A program made the position numbers and the translations under genes. The notes beneath the pieces are model-generated. The model was given only the letters and a program-made list of their open reading frames with translations, was not told the origin of the DNA and ran no database searches. A stretch of 64,000 nt of DNA, taken from VYDC01 sp963667515 (lineage in GTDB: Bacteria > Chloroflexota > Dehalococcoidia > UBA2979). Positions 42,586 through 51,502 of the stretch are shown piece after piece. The stretch covers positions 248,001 through 312,000 of the forward strand of contig CAXXXY010000006.1 in the NCBI GenBank assembly GCA_963667515.2, read 5' to 3'. How positions within the stretch are numbered: the first letter of the stretch is position 1; each line of letters starts with the position of its first letter.

Positions 42586-43278
42586 ATGAAATCGGGTGTC
42601 GAGCTGAGTGTATCAGAGCCCCCGCCGCGCCTCGCCGGCGGCACGAGCCGCGGGCGCAGGGGCGCCACGCGGCCGCCTGCGCCGCGCCCCGAGGTGGTCG
42701 TCGGCATCGATCTGCGCAGCGGGCCGCGCTACCCGACGGGCGCGGCGGTGATGGACGGCGCGCTGCGGCTGCGCACGCTGGCCGTGCTGCGCCACGACGA
42801 GGAGATCGACGCGCCGCTGGCGCTGCCCGAGGGGCGCTGCTGCGCCGATCCCGCCTGCGCCTGCGCGCGGCACGGCATCCTGCGCGCGGTCGACCGCGAG
42901 TGCGCCGCGGCCGGCTACCACCCGTTCCCCGCACTCCTGCCCTCGATGGTGGGGCTGACGCTGCGGGGCATCGCCCTCCACGCGCGGCTACAGGCCGCAG
43001 GCCACGCCGTGATTGAGGTCTACCCCGGCATGGCGCAGGATGTGCTGGGCGTGCCGCGCAAGCGGGCGGGGACGCCGGCGCTCGCCCGGGGGCTGCGGCG
43101 CGTCGGCGTGCGCGGCATCCCCCGCGCGCGGCGCGTGAGCCACGACGAGCTCGACGCCGCCACCTGCGCGCTCGTCGGCTGGCTGCACCTCCGCGGCGAG
43201 AGCGAGACGATGGGCCCCGGCGTGCCCGTGCCGCTCGTGCTGCCTCGGCGGGATGCGCCGCCGTCGGCGACGCGCTAG
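42586..43278 (+). CDS. DUF429 family protein
   Basis: The 230-residue protein has the RNase H-like DUF429 features: VVVGIDLRSGPRYPTGAAVMDG at the start of the fold, DRECAAAGYHPFPALLPSM in the middle, AVIEVYPGMAQDVLGVPRK and HDELDAATCALVGWLHLRG with the final acidic residues. A Cys-rich CCADPACACARHG insert (residues 85-97) could bind a metal. The first 40 residues are low-complexity, and the start could instead be a GTG at VVVGIDL. Family function unknown. Confidence 0.8.
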   Translation: MKSGVELSVSEPPPRLAGGTSRGRRGATRPPAPRPEVVVGIDLRSGPRYPTGAAVMDGALRLRTLAVLRHDEEIDAPLALPEGRCCADPACACARHGILRAVDRECAAAGYHPFPALLPSMVGLTLRGIALHARLQAAGHAVIEVYPGMAQDVLGVPRKRAGTPALARGLRRVGVRGIPRARRVSHDELDAATCALVGWLHLRGESETMGPGVPVPLVLPRRDAPPSATR

Positions 43279-43340
43279 CGAGGCGCGGGGCCGCCGCGCT
43301 CGTGCCGCACGTCCGCCGACCCGCTGCCGCACGCCGGCGC

Positions 43341-43346
43341 TACAAT
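43341..43346 (+). promoter_or_regulatory. Putative -10 box (TACAAT), leaderless start
   Basis: TACAAT, then 6 nt, then GTG 43353. Confidence 0.55.
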
Positions 43347-43352
43347 GCCGCC

Positions 43353-44393
43353 GTGCCGCCCCCACCCTCGCGTGCCGGCCCCGCCGAGGACGCGGCTCGC
43401 CGTGTTCTCGTCTCGCGGCGCCTGCCCTCGGAGGCGGCGCTGGCGCGGCTGCGCGCCGAGCCCGGCCTCGAGGTCGAGGTGTGGCCCGAGGAGCGGCCGC
43501 CCACCGCCGAGGAGCTCGCCCGCCTCGCCGCCCCCTGCGCGGGGCTGCTCACGATGCTGACCGAGCGCGTCAACGCGACGCTGCTCGACCGCTGCCCCGA
43601 GCTGCGCGTCGTCGCGAACATGGCCGTCGGCTACGACAACGTCGAGGTGGAGGCGGCGACGGCACGCGGCGTGCTGGTCACGAACACGCCGGGCGTGCTC
43701 ACGGAGGCGACCGCCGACCTCGCGTTCGCGCTGCTGCTCGCGGCGACGCGCCGGCTGCCCGAGGGCGCGGCCGCCGTGCGCGAGGGCCGCTGGGGGCCGT
43801 GGCACCCCGGCTGGCTGCTGGGCCGCGAGCTGCACGGCGCCACGCTGGGCATCGTCGGGCCGGGACGCATCGGCGCGGCGGTCGCGCGCCGCGCGCAGGG
43901 CTTCGGGATGACGGTGCTCTACCACGGCCGGCGAGAGGTGCCGAGCTTCCCCGGTCGCCGCGCCTCGTGGGGCGAGCTGCTCGCCGCGGCGGACTTCGTC
44001 TCGGTGCACGTGCCGCTCACGGCGGAGACGGAGCGCATGTTCGACGCGGCCGCGTTCGCCGCGATGCGGCCGGGCGCCATCTTCGTGAACACGGCGCGCG
44101 GCGGCGTGGTGGATCAGGAGGCGCTGCGCGAGGCGCTGGCGAGCGGTCGGCTCGGCGCCGCCGCCCTCGACGTGACGACGCCCGAGCCGCTCCCGCCGGA
44201 CGACCCGCTGCTGACCGCGCCGAACCTGCTGGTGCTGCCGCACCTCGGCTCGGCGACCGGCGAGACGCGCGCGCGGATGGCCGAGCTCGCCGTCGACGGG
44301 CTGCTGGCGGCGCTGCGCGGGGAGCGGCCGCCGCACCTCGTGAACCCCGCGGCGTGGGGGGCGGCCCGTGCGGCCGCGGGAGCGCGGGCGTGA
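43353..44393 (+). CDS. D-2-hydroxyacid dehydrogenase (glyoxylate/hydroxypyruvate reductase-like)
   Basis: The 346-residue protein has the NAD(P)-binding GIVGPGRIGAAVARRAQGFGM, the Arg of FVNTARGGVVDQEAL, the Glu of DVTTPEPLP and the His of LPHLGSAT. These are the substrate-binding Arg and catalytic Glu-His pair of the family. The sequence is closest by eye to glyoxylate reductases (VANMAVGYDNVEVEAATARGV). The GTG start at 43353 is supported by the TACAAT box 6 nt upstream; a longer in-frame start would read through that box. The next gene overlaps its stop (GTGA). Confidence 0.9.
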   Translation: MPPPPSRAGPAEDAARRVLVSRRLPSEAALARLRAEPGLEVEVWPEERPPTAEELARLAAPCAGLLTMLTERVNATLLDRCPELRVVANMAVGYDNVEVEAATARGVLVTNTPGVLTEATADLAFALLLAATRRLPEGAAAVREGRWGPWHPGWLLGRELHGATLGIVGPGRIGAAVARRAQGFGMTVLYHGRREVPSFPGRRASWGELLAAADFVSVHVPLTAETERMFDAAAFAAMRPGAIFVNTARGGVVDQEALREALASGRLGAAALDVTTPEPLPPDDPLLTAPNLLVLPHLGSATGETRARMAELAVDGLLAALRGERPPHLVNPAAWGAARAAAGARA

Positions 44394-45100
44394 GCGGCGC
44401 GCCGGGGGGCGAGCGTGGGAGCGGCGAGCGCGGCGCGGGCGACTCGCGCGGGCGGCTCTGGCTCGCCGACCTGCTGTGGCGGCTGGGCTGCGTCCAGTTC
44501 GGCGACTTCACGCTGGGACGCACGGTGCGCAACTCGCCGGTGTTCATCAACCCGAAGCTGATCATCTCGCGGCCCGGCGGCCTCGCGCGCATCGCGTCTC
44601 TGATCGAGGACGAGCTGCGCATGGCGCTCTCCATGCGCAACCGACCTGTGCAGCCTTTCCAGCTGATCGCGGGTGTCCCCATCGGCGGGCTGCACATCGC
44701 CACGGCGCTCTCGCTGCAGATGGGGCAGCCGCTGCTCTACGTGCGCCCGGGCCACTCGTGGGAGGGCGACGAGGCGCGCGTGGAGATCGAGGGCATCTAC
44801 CGCCCGGGCGACACGGCGCTGGTGGTGGACGATCTCGCGGCGGGCGGCGGCTCGCTGGTGAAGACGGCGCTGCGGCTGCGCGAGGCGGGGATCTACGTGC
44901 GCGACGCCATCGTGCTCGTCGACCGCGAGCAGGGGGCGGAGCGCCGCCTGCACCAGATCGGCGTGCGCCTGCACACGATCCTCACGCTCGAGGTGCTGCT
45001 CACCTTCCTCCACGGCCAGGGGCGCATCTCCGACGACGAGCACGAGGCGGCGATCCGCTACCTCCACGGCGAGGACGCCTCGCGCTCCGAGTTCGACTAG
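44390..45100 (+). CDS. Orotate phosphoribosyltransferase-like protein
   Basis: The 236-residue type I phosphoribosyltransferase has the PRPP-binding motif DTALVVDDLAAGGGSLVKTA (about residues 140-160), and the FGDFTLGRTVRNSPVFINPKLI entry and PIGGLHIATALSLQMGQPLLYVRP strand seen in PyrE. PyrE makes orotidine 5'-phosphate from orotate and PRPP. The protein has an N-terminal Gly-rich extension and a longer C-terminus than E. coli PyrE, so another base cannot be excluded. It is translationally coupled to the dehydrogenase gene. Confidence 0.82.
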   Translation: MSGAPGGERGSGERGAGDSRGRLWLADLLWRLGCVQFGDFTLGRTVRNSPVFINPKLIISRPGGLARIASLIEDELRMALSMRNRPVQPFQLIAGVPIGGLHIATALSLQMGQPLLYVRPGHSWEGDEARVEIEGIYRPGDTALVVDDLAAGGGSLVKTALRLREAGIYVRDAIVLVDREQGAERRLHQIGVRLHTILTLEVLLTFLHGQGRISDDEHEAAIRYLHGEDASRSEFD

Positions 45101-45257
45101 TAGGCTGCTGCGCCACTGCCTCGCGCCGCCGCCTCGTGGCGTGCCGCCGACGCGGAGCGCGCCCGGCACCGGAGCCACTCGCGCACTCGACGGAGTCGTG
45201 AGCGGCGACGGCGCGACCGGATCATGCGCGCCGACCGTTGGCGCGCCGCGCGTAAGG

Positions 45258-45473
45258 CTACAGCAGGCGGCGGATCGGCTTGCGGCCGGGGCGAGGGTCG
45301 TAGCTGGACTTGAAGATCTCCAGCTTGTCGCGCTCGATGAGGTACTTGCCGGCGAACATCGTCGCGGGGATGCGCTTCTGCTTGATCAGCCGCCGCAGGC
45401 TCTGCGGGTGGATGTTCAGCTCGCGGGCCGCCTCCACGAGGTCGAGGTAGTCGTCGAACGGGCTATCGGGCAT
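45258..45473 (-). CDS. Small helix-turn-helix (excisionase-like) DNA-binding protein
   Basis: The 71-residue protein is a MerR/excisionase-type winged HTH: YLDLVEAARELNIHPQSLRRLIKQKRIPATMFAGKYLIERDKLEIF. It probably binds DNA alone. Codon use is less GC-extreme than its neighbours. No integrase or phage gene is near, so a role as recombination factor is not supported. A 157-bp spacer before it and a 138-bp spacer after it show no other gene. Confidence 0.8.
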   Translation of the reverse strand: MPDSPFDDYLDLVEAARELNIHPQSLRRLIKQKRIPATMFAGKYLIERDKLEIFKSSYDPRPGRKPIRRLL

Positions 45474-45611
45474 GGGGAGTTATCCACTCATCGCAACGCC
45501 GACTGGGATCATCGGCGTATGCGGATGATAGCTGCGATGGTCGTGCGTGTAAAGCGCCTACGCAATTAGGTGCCCGATCGGTGCGCGCGACCGAGACACA
45601 GGGTGCCGCGG

Positions 45612-46883
45612 TCACGAGCGCGCGGGTGGCTCCGCGGCGGCGGCCATGCTGGTGGGCGCGCCCGCGGGCGCCGGCGGGAGCAGCGAGCCGCCCTCCTCGC
45701 GCAGCCGCCGCACGATGGCGGGCAGCTCGCGGACGACGTAGTCCACCTGCTCGGCGGTGACCGCGGGCGAGAGCGTGAGGCGCACCGAGCCGATCGCGAG
45801 CTCCAGCGGCACGGCCATCGCCAGCAGCACGTGCGAGGGCTCCCACGTCGTCGAGGTGCAGGCCGCGCCCGCCGAGCATTCGACGCCGCGCTCGTCCAGC
45901 GCGCGCACCACGGCCTCGCCCTCGACGCCGGGGAAGCAGAGGTGCAGGTTGTGCGGCAGCCGCTGCTCCGGCTGCCCCGGGGGCGGGCCGTTGAGCCGCG
46001 CGTCGGGGCAGGCCGCAAGCAGCCCCGCGAGCAGGCGGTCGCGCAGCTCGCGGGTCGTGCGCGCGAAGCCCTCCCGCTCCGCCTGCGCCAGCGTCAGCGC
46101 CGTCGCGAGGGCGACCGCGCCCGCGACGTTCTCCGTGCCGGAGCGCCGCTGCCGCTCCTGCCCGCCGCCCGAGATCTGCTCCAGGAACGGCACGTCGCGC
46201 CTCAGGTAGAGCACGCCCGTGCCCTTGGGTGCGCCGAACTTGTGCCCCGAGAGCGAGAGCACGTCGACGCCGAGCGCGTCCACCTCCAGCGGGAGGCTCG
46301 AGGCTGCCTGCACGGCGTCCGTGTGCAGCGGGATGCGCCGATCGAGCGCGCCCGCCCGCTCGCGCACCGCCTCGGCGACGCGCGCGATCGGCTCGATCGT
46401 CCCGACCTCGTTGTTCGCGTACATCACGGAGGCGAGCGCGGTGTCGGGCCGGATCGCCGCCGCCACGGCCTGCGGGTCGACCAACCCCTCGCCGTCGACG
46501 GGCACGTACTCCACCTCGAAGCCGAAGCGCTCGAGGTAGTGCATGGAGTGGAGCACCGCGTGGTGCTCCACCTCGTTGGTGACGAGGTGGGCGCCCCCGC
46601 CCGCGTCGCGCTGCGCGAACGCCACGCCCTTGAGCGCGGCGTTGATGCTCTCCGTGCCGCCGGAGGTGAAGACCACCTCCTCCGGCTGCGCGCCCAGCAC
46701 CGCGGCCACCTGCTCGCGGGCGCGCTCCAGCCCCTCGTGCGCGCGGCGGCCGCCCGCGTGCAGCGCCGAGGGATTCGCGGCTCCTTCCTGGAGGTAGGGG
46801 AGCATCGCCTCCAGCGCCTCGGGCCGCAGCGGCGTCGAGGCCGCCGAGTCGAGGTAGAGGCGGCCGCCGGGTGGGTTGCTCAC
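45612..46883 (-). CDS. Cysteine desulfurase (NifS/IscS family)
   Basis: The 423-residue PLP enzyme removes sulfur from cysteine for Fe-S and tRNA thiolation. It has FTSGGTESINAALKG, EVEHHAVLHS, HTDAVQAA, the PLP Lys215 in SLSGHKFGAPKGTG and the persulfide Cys342 in CSAGAACTSTTWEPSHVLLAM. The GTG start at 46883 is supported by TACCGT 6 nt upstream; longer in-frame starts would add low-complexity residues. The scaffold gene at 27.5 kb is its likely partner. Confidence 0.93.
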   Translation of the reverse strand: MSNPPGGRLYLDSAASTPLRPEALEAMLPYLQEGAANPSALHAGGRRAHEGLERAREQVAAVLGAQPEEVVFTSGGTESINAALKGVAFAQRDAGGGAHLVTNEVEHHAVLHSMHYLERFGFEVEYVPVDGEGLVDPQAVAAAIRPDTALASVMYANNEVGTIEPIARVAEAVRERAGALDRRIPLHTDAVQAASSLPLEVDALGVDVLSLSGHKFGAPKGTGVLYLRRDVPFLEQISGGGQERQRRSGTENVAGAVALATALTLAQAEREGFARTTRELRDRLLAGLLAACPDARLNGPPPGQPEQRLPHNLHLCFPGVEGEAVVRALDERGVECSAGAACTSTTWEPSHVLLAMAVPLELAIGSVRLTLSPAVTAEQVDYVVRELPAIVRRLREEGGSLLPPAPAGAPTSMAAAAEPPARS

Positions 46884-46889
46884 CCACCA

Positions 46890-46895
46890 ACGGTA
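46890..46895 (-). promoter_or_regulatory. Putative -10 box (TACCGT), leaderless start of the desulfurase gene
   Basis: TACCGT on the minus strand, then 6 nt, then GTG 46883. Confidence 0.5.
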
Positions 46896-46972
46896 CCCCT
46901 CTGGGGTATCGACGGTCAACGCGCGCGTGAGCGTCAGGTCGCGGGCCCGGTCGGAAGCTGCTCGTTCGGCGG

Positions 46973-47410
46973 CTACGAGAGCTGTGGCCGCCCCTCCGCG
47001 TCGAGCGGCAGGAAGGGGTTGTGCGCGACCTCCCAGGCGTGGCCGTCGGCATCGGCGAAGTAGCCGGAGGTGCCGCCCCACTCGGCGAGGTGCGCCGCCT
47101 GCAGCAGCGTCGCCCCGGCCTCGACGGCGGCGTCGAGCGCGGCGCCTACCGCCTCCGCCGACTCGACGTTGATGGCGAGCGTCACGCCGCGGAAGGGCTG
47201 CGCGCCCGCGGGCGCGGCGGGGAGCCCGACGTCGGCGGCGAGCGCCTCGGCGCCGTAGAGCATCAGCAGGCCGCCGACCGTGCGGAAGAAAGAGATCTGC
47301 TCGTTCGAGGCGTCGGCGAGCTCCCAGCCCAGCGCGCGATAGAACGCCGTCGACGCCGCGACATCGCGCACGCCGAGCCCGACGAAGCTGATGCGGGCGG
47401 GAACGCTCAC
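46973..47410 (-). CDS. VOC (glyoxalase-fold) family protein
   Basis: The 145-residue protein has two beta-alpha-beta-beta-beta modules: ISFVGLGVRDVAASTAFYRALGWELADAS, and the second ending GGTSGYFADADGHAWEVAHNPFLPL. His and Glu residues at the ends of these modules may bind a metal. It starts at GTG 47410, overlapping the stop of the upstream acyl-CoA synthetase subunit gene (GTGA). A lyase, isomerase or dioxygenase role is possible; the link to acyl-CoA metabolism is inferred only from the overlap. Confidence 0.85.
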   Translation of the reverse strand: MSVPARISFVGLGVRDVAASTAFYRALGWELADASNEQISFFRTVGGLLMLYGAEALAADVGLPAAPAGAQPFRGVTLAINVESAEAVGAALDAAVEAGATLLQAAHLAEWGGTSGYFADADGHAWEVAHNPFLPLDAEGRPQLS

Positions 47411-48915
47411 GCGCCGCCCTGGGCCTCCTGACGCGCGTGGTAGTCGACCACGCGGCGCAGGGCAGCGGCGGCGCGGCGGAAGTCGGGGTAGGAGGCGAAG
47501 CCGCGCGCCACCACCTGCTCGCGCGCGCGTGCCAGCACCGCCTCGCGCGACTCCTCCTCGCGGTCCGTCATCGCGAGCGTCGCGACGAGGATGTGGAGCG
47601 TGGCGATCACGGGCTGGCCGCTGCTCTCGCGGAAGCGCTCCAGCGCGTCGAGCATGCGCACGAACTGCTCGGGCTCGTCCGAGAAGAGGCGCACGTTGAG
47701 GTCGATCGCGACGCCGCCGTCCACCGCGGGGTCGGCCTCGATCACATCGAGCAGCCGCCCGAGGTTCTCCAGCTCGCGGATCGTGCTGCCGGCGTCGAAG
47801 GGGTTGCGGTAGGAGCCGCCGATCACGTTGTAGAAGCCGGCCAGCGTCTCGTAGGAGTCGGCGCTCAGCTCGGGCACGGTGAAGCCGGCGCGCTCGAACT
47901 CGTCGGTGATGGCGACGGACTGGCCGCCCGTCATCGTGATCAGGCCCAGCCGGCGCCCCGTGGGGGCGCTGGTGTGCGCGAGCGCCGCGACGGCGTCGAC
48001 GGCGTCGTCGAGCGAGCCCGCGGGGATCGCGCCGGCCTGCCGCACCATCGCGTCCCACACCGCCTGCTGCGAGGCGAGCGAGCCCGTGTGCGAGCGCACC
48101 GCACGCGCGCCGGCCTGCGACTCGCCGCCGCGCCACACGACCACGGGCTTGCGCTGCGTGGTCTCGCGCAGCAGCTCGAAGAAGCGCCGCCCCTCGCGCA
48201 CGCCCTCGAGGTAGATCGCGATCGCCTCGGTGCCCTCGTCGTCGCGCAGGTAGGCCAGCAGGTCGCTCTCGGAGACCACCAGCGCGTTGCCGAAAGAAAT
48301 CGTGCGCCCCACCAGCACGCCCGCGCGCTGCGCGCCCACCGTGAGGTTCACGCCGTGCGTGCCGCTCTGTGAGAGGATCGAGAGCGCGCCCCCGTCGTGC
48401 TCGTCCGCGCCCACGTCCTGCGCCGCGTGGAAGCGCAGCCCCAGCGTGCGGTTGTAGACACCCATGCAGTTGGGGCCGATCGCCGGCATGCCGTCTTCAC
48501 GCAGCAGCCCCAGGATCTGCTCCTGCAGCGCCAGCCCCTGCTCGTCGCCGGTCTCGGCGAAGCCGGCGGTGAAGAAGTGCACGCCGGCCACGCCCCGCGC
48601 CACGGCCTGCTTGGTGATGAAGGGGGCGACCTGCCTCGACACGGCGGAGATCACGAGGTCGATGTCGCCGGGCACGTCGTCCATGGAGGTGACGTTGGTG
48701 ACGCCCAGCTCCTCGATGCCGGGGATCTCCTTCTCGTCGATCTGCACCGAGTAGAGGTTGCCGCGGTACTCGAGCTGGCTCTTGAGGAACTGGTAGCCCG
48801 GCCCCTTCTCCCCCACGACGACGACCGTGCGCGGGTTGAGCATGCGATCGAGGCGGGCGCGGTCGACGGGCATCCGCTCACCGGGGGCGCCGCCCGTCGC
48901 GGCCTCGGCGCTCAC
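47407..48915 (-). CDS. ADP-forming acyl-CoA synthetase, alpha (CoA-binding) subunit-like
   Basis: The 502-residue protein has a CoA-binding Rossmann domain (about 25-150: PRTVVVVGEKGPGYQFLKS, AIGPNCMGVYN) and two succinyl-CoA ligase-like domains (about 165-300 and 320-480), including LSILSQSGTHGVNL and LGLITMTGGQSVAITDEF. The active-site His of the family would be in the second domain; I could not place it with certainty. With the ATP-grasp subunit encoded just upstream it forms a split ADP-forming synthetase. GTGA overlaps on both sides indicate one operon. Confidence 0.85.
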   Translation of the reverse strand: MSAEAATGGAPGERMPVDRARLDRMLNPRTVVVVGEKGPGYQFLKSQLEYRGNLYSVQIDEKEIPGIEELGVTNVTSMDDVPGDIDLVISAVSRQVAPFITKQAVARGVAGVHFFTAGFAETGDEQGLALQEQILGLLREDGMPAIGPNCMGVYNRTLGLRFHAAQDVGADEHDGGALSILSQSGTHGVNLTVGAQRAGVLVGRTISFGNALVVSESDLLAYLRDDEGTEAIAIYLEGVREGRRFFELLRETTQRKPVVVWRGGESQAGARAVRSHTGSLASQQAVWDAMVRQAGAIPAGSLDDAVDAVAALAHTSAPTGRRLGLITMTGGQSVAITDEFERAGFTVPELSADSYETLAGFYNVIGGSYRNPFDAGSTIRELENLGRLLDVIEADPAVDGGVAIDLNVRLFSDEPEQFVRMLDALERFRESSGQPVIATLHILVATLAMTDREEESREAVLARAREQVVARGFASYPDFRRAAAALRRVVDYHARQEAQGGA

Positions 48916-49655
48916 GCGGGCACCGCCTCGCGCAGCACCACGCGCGCGTCGACGGCGACGGCGCCGCCGCCGGGGTGGCCGGGCGGGTAGGCGAAGACCG
49001 GGTTGAGATCGAGCTCGGCGATCTCGGGGTGGGCCGCGACGAACGCCGAGACCGCGAGCAGCAGCCCCTCGAGCGCGTCGAGGTCGGCGCCGTCTTGGCC
49101 GCGCGTGCCCTCCAGCACCGGCAGCCCGCGGATCTCGCGCAGCATCTGCGCGGCGTCCCGCGGCTCCAGCGGCACCAGCCGGAACGCCACGTCCTTCAGC
49201 ACCTCCACGAAGATGCCGCCCAGCCCGAACATGACCACCGGCCCGAACTGCGGGTCGCTGGTCATGCCCACGATCACCTCGATGCCGGGGTCGGCCTGCC
49301 GCTGCACGGAGACGCCGTCGAGGGCGGCGTTGGGCGCGGCGCGCGCGACGTCGGCGACGATGCGCTCGTAGCCGGCGCGCGCGGCCGCGGCGTCGGCGAT
49401 GCCGACGAGCACCCCGCCCGCGTCCGACTTGTGCGCGACGTCGGTCGACGCGATCTTCAGCACGACGGGGAAGCCGATCTCCGAGGCGAGCGAGGCCGCT
49501 TCCGCGGCGGAGGTCGCGAGCTGCGCCGCGGTGACAGGGATGCCCGCCGCGGCCAGCAGCGCCTTCGACTCCACCTCGCTGAGCAAGGTGCGGCCCGCGG
49601 CCCGCGCCTCGGCGATCATCCCGGCCGGCGCTTCGCTGCTCGGCGCGTCGCTCAT
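48912..49655 (-). CDS. ADP-forming acyl-CoA synthetase, beta (ATP-grasp) subunit-like
   Basis: The 247-residue ATP-grasp_5 protein begins with a helix (TLLSEVESKALLAAAGIPVT) and has PVVLKIASTDVAHKSDAGGV, IEVIVGMTSDPQFGPVVMFGLGG and the C-terminal EIAELDLNPVFAY metal-binding segment. It would couple acyl-CoA and ATP formation or use. It is the first gene of a unit with the alpha subunit and the VOC protein. ATG 49655 follows GGGGGTGGCGG. Confidence 0.88.
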   Translation of the reverse strand: MSDAPSSEAPAGMIAEARAAGRTLLSEVESKALLAAAGIPVTAAQLATSAAEAASLASEIGFPVVLKIASTDVAHKSDAGGVLVGIADAAAARAGYERIVADVARAAPNAALDGVSVQRQADPGIEVIVGMTSDPQFGPVVMFGLGGIFVEVLKDVAFRLVPLEPRDAAQMLREIRGLPVLEGTRGQDGADLDALEGLLLAVSAFVAAHPEIAELDLNPVFAYPPGHPGGGAVAVDARVVLREAVPA

Positions 49656-49769
49656 CCGCCACCCCCGCGTTCCGCCCGGCCGTCGCGCCCGCCCCGGTGA
49701 GCCGGGGAGAGCCGATGCCAGCATAGGAGCGGCCCTGCCCCCCAGCAACAGCGGCCGCCGCGACGGCGC

Positions 49770-49799
49770 TTGACAGCGCGGCGTCACTATCGTTATAGA
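49770..49799 (+). promoter_or_regulatory. Near-consensus promoter before the amber-split ORF
   Basis: TTGACA (49770-49775), an 18-bp spacer and TATAGA (49794-49799) make the best sigma-70-type promoter in the window. It reads toward the gene at 49867, with a GGGAGAGGGGAGCGCG ribosome-binding region. The rest of the 211-bp spacer shows no gene. Confidence 0.75.
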
Positions 49800-49866
49800 A
49801 CACCCGTTCGCTTCGAGGCGATCGCGCCTCGCTCGCGGGCGCGGCGCAGGGAGAGGGGAGCGCGCG

Positions 49867-51429
49867 ATGAGCACGGTCGGCTCCTCCTCCTACCTCCTGC
49901 TTGCGCGCGACGAGCGGGGCGCGCCCTACGCCGTCGAGGTCGTGGACGCCGAGGCGTGGGAGCCCGCGCTGGAGGAGCCGCCCGAGCGCGAGCGCGCGGA
50001 CGTGCGCGTCGTGCGGCTGGGCGGCGCAGCGCCGTCGGCGCTGCCGCGCTGGCTCGCCGTCGAGGGCGATGCCCGTCCGCGCCGCTCGCCGCCCCCACTG
50101 CCCTCGACGACGGCGAGCGCGGAGCGGCCGGGGCGCGGCGCGGCGCGTGACCGCGGTGGGCTGCGCGTCGCCGAGGCGGCCGCCGCCTACGATGCGCGGC
50201 CCGCGGGCGCCTCGGCAGGGGCCAGCGCTCGCGGAGACCCCGGCGGCACGAGCGAGCTCGCGCTGGCGCAGCGGCTGTGGCCGTGGTCGCCGTGGCACGC
50301 CGAGCCCGGCGCGAGCCTCGCGGAGTTCCTCGCGGCCGGCGCCGCGGCGCTGCGCCATCCCGGGCCGCTCCCCGCCGAGCCCGCGCGCCAGCTCGAGGCG
50401 CTCGCGCGCTTCGCCGGCGGTCGGCGGGCGCTCGCCACGCTCGAGTCGCTGCGTGCCGACGCGCTGGAGCGCTAGCTGCTGCGCTGCTTCGGCGACCCGG
50501 ACGCCTTCGCCGAGGCGATCCTGCTGGCACGCATCGAGGCCGCGGGCGACGAGCAGACGGCCGCGCTGCTGCGCTTCCTGCGCGACGCCGAGGTGCCGGA
50601 GGGGCCGCGCTACGCCGAGCTCGCCCTGGACCGCCGCGTGCTGCGCGAGCAGGCGTCGCCCTGGCTCCACCCGCGCGCCCACGCGGAAGGCCGCGAGGCC
50701 GCCGCGCAGGATGCCGCTCGCGACGCCGAGCGCGCGGCGTTCGCGGCCGCGCTGCGCGCCGTCCACGCCTGGCGCGAGCGCTACCTCGCGGCCTACCGGG
50801 CGCACTACCGCGCCATGCTGGAGCGGGCCGACGCGCTGCGCGGCGAGCTGCGCGCGGTGGCCGCGCGGGCCTCGGCGCTCGCACGGCTGCAGCGGCTCCG
50901 CCCGCTGGCGAGCGAGGAGGCGGCGCGCGCGCTGCGCCGGCACGCGGCCTCGCTTCGCGCTCTCGACGCGCTGCCCGATGAGCCCGCCCCGGGCGAGCCG
51001 ACGACGGGGGGCGTGGCGCTGGGCGCCGAGCCCGCGGCGTTCGCAGCCGCCAGCGAGGCCGCCGCCGCCGTCGACGCGGCGCTGGAGGGCTGCCGGCGCG
51101 CGCTGGCCGCCGCGCTGGCGGGACTCGCGCTCGATCGCGCGGGCGTGCCCGGCCTCGACCGGCTGCTGCAGGCGATCGCGGCGAGCGAGCTCGACGGCCT
51201 CGACCGCGTGCTCGACGAGCGGCTCGCGGCGCACATCGAGGCGCTGCTGGCGCGCCCGCCCGAGCCTCTGCTGACGCGGCTGGCGCGGCTGCACCCGATC
51301 GTCACCGCCGTCACCCGCGACGCCGCCGTCGCCGACTTCGCGCGGCTGTTGGAGCAGGAGATCGCCGCCTCGCCGGGCGCCTCGGCGATGCTGGCGGAGG
51401 GGGCGCCCGTCGCCGCGCCCGGCGGCTGA
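49867..51429 (+). pseudogene. Large hypothetical ORF interrupted by one in-frame amber codon
   Basis: The first part (49867-50475) encodes 202 residues ending RADALER and TAG. The same frame continues without a gap from 50476 to 51429 for 317 more codons with natural, helical protein sequence (LLRCFGDPDAFAEAILLAR onward). The whole would be a 520-codon gene. There is no ribosome-binding site or good start right after the TAG. A nonsense mutation, readthrough or sequencing error are the options. The second part has coiled-coil character (RHYRAMLERADALRGELRAV). The family is not recognised. A strong promoter precedes it. Confidence 0.7.
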
Positions 51430-51490
51430 ACGACGACGCCACGCGCTCGTTCGGCGGCGCCGCGCGGTTGCGCCGCGGGAGACGCGCGCC

Positions 51491-51496
51491 GAGGAT
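51491..51496 (+). promoter_or_regulatory. Possible -10 box (GAGGAT), leaderless start of pth
   Basis: The hexamer ends 6 nt before the ATG at 51503. It lacks the first T of TANNNT, so this is weak. Confidence 0.3.
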
Positions 51497-51502
51497 CGCC
51501 GC

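Noticed and set aside
45258..45473. Phage excisionase
   Set aside because: No integrase, att site or phage gene lies near it; only the HTH fold is supported.
50473..50475. Pyrrolysine or other programmed amber decoding
   Set aside because: No pylT or pylS in the window and many genes end in TAG, so general amber recoding is implausible.
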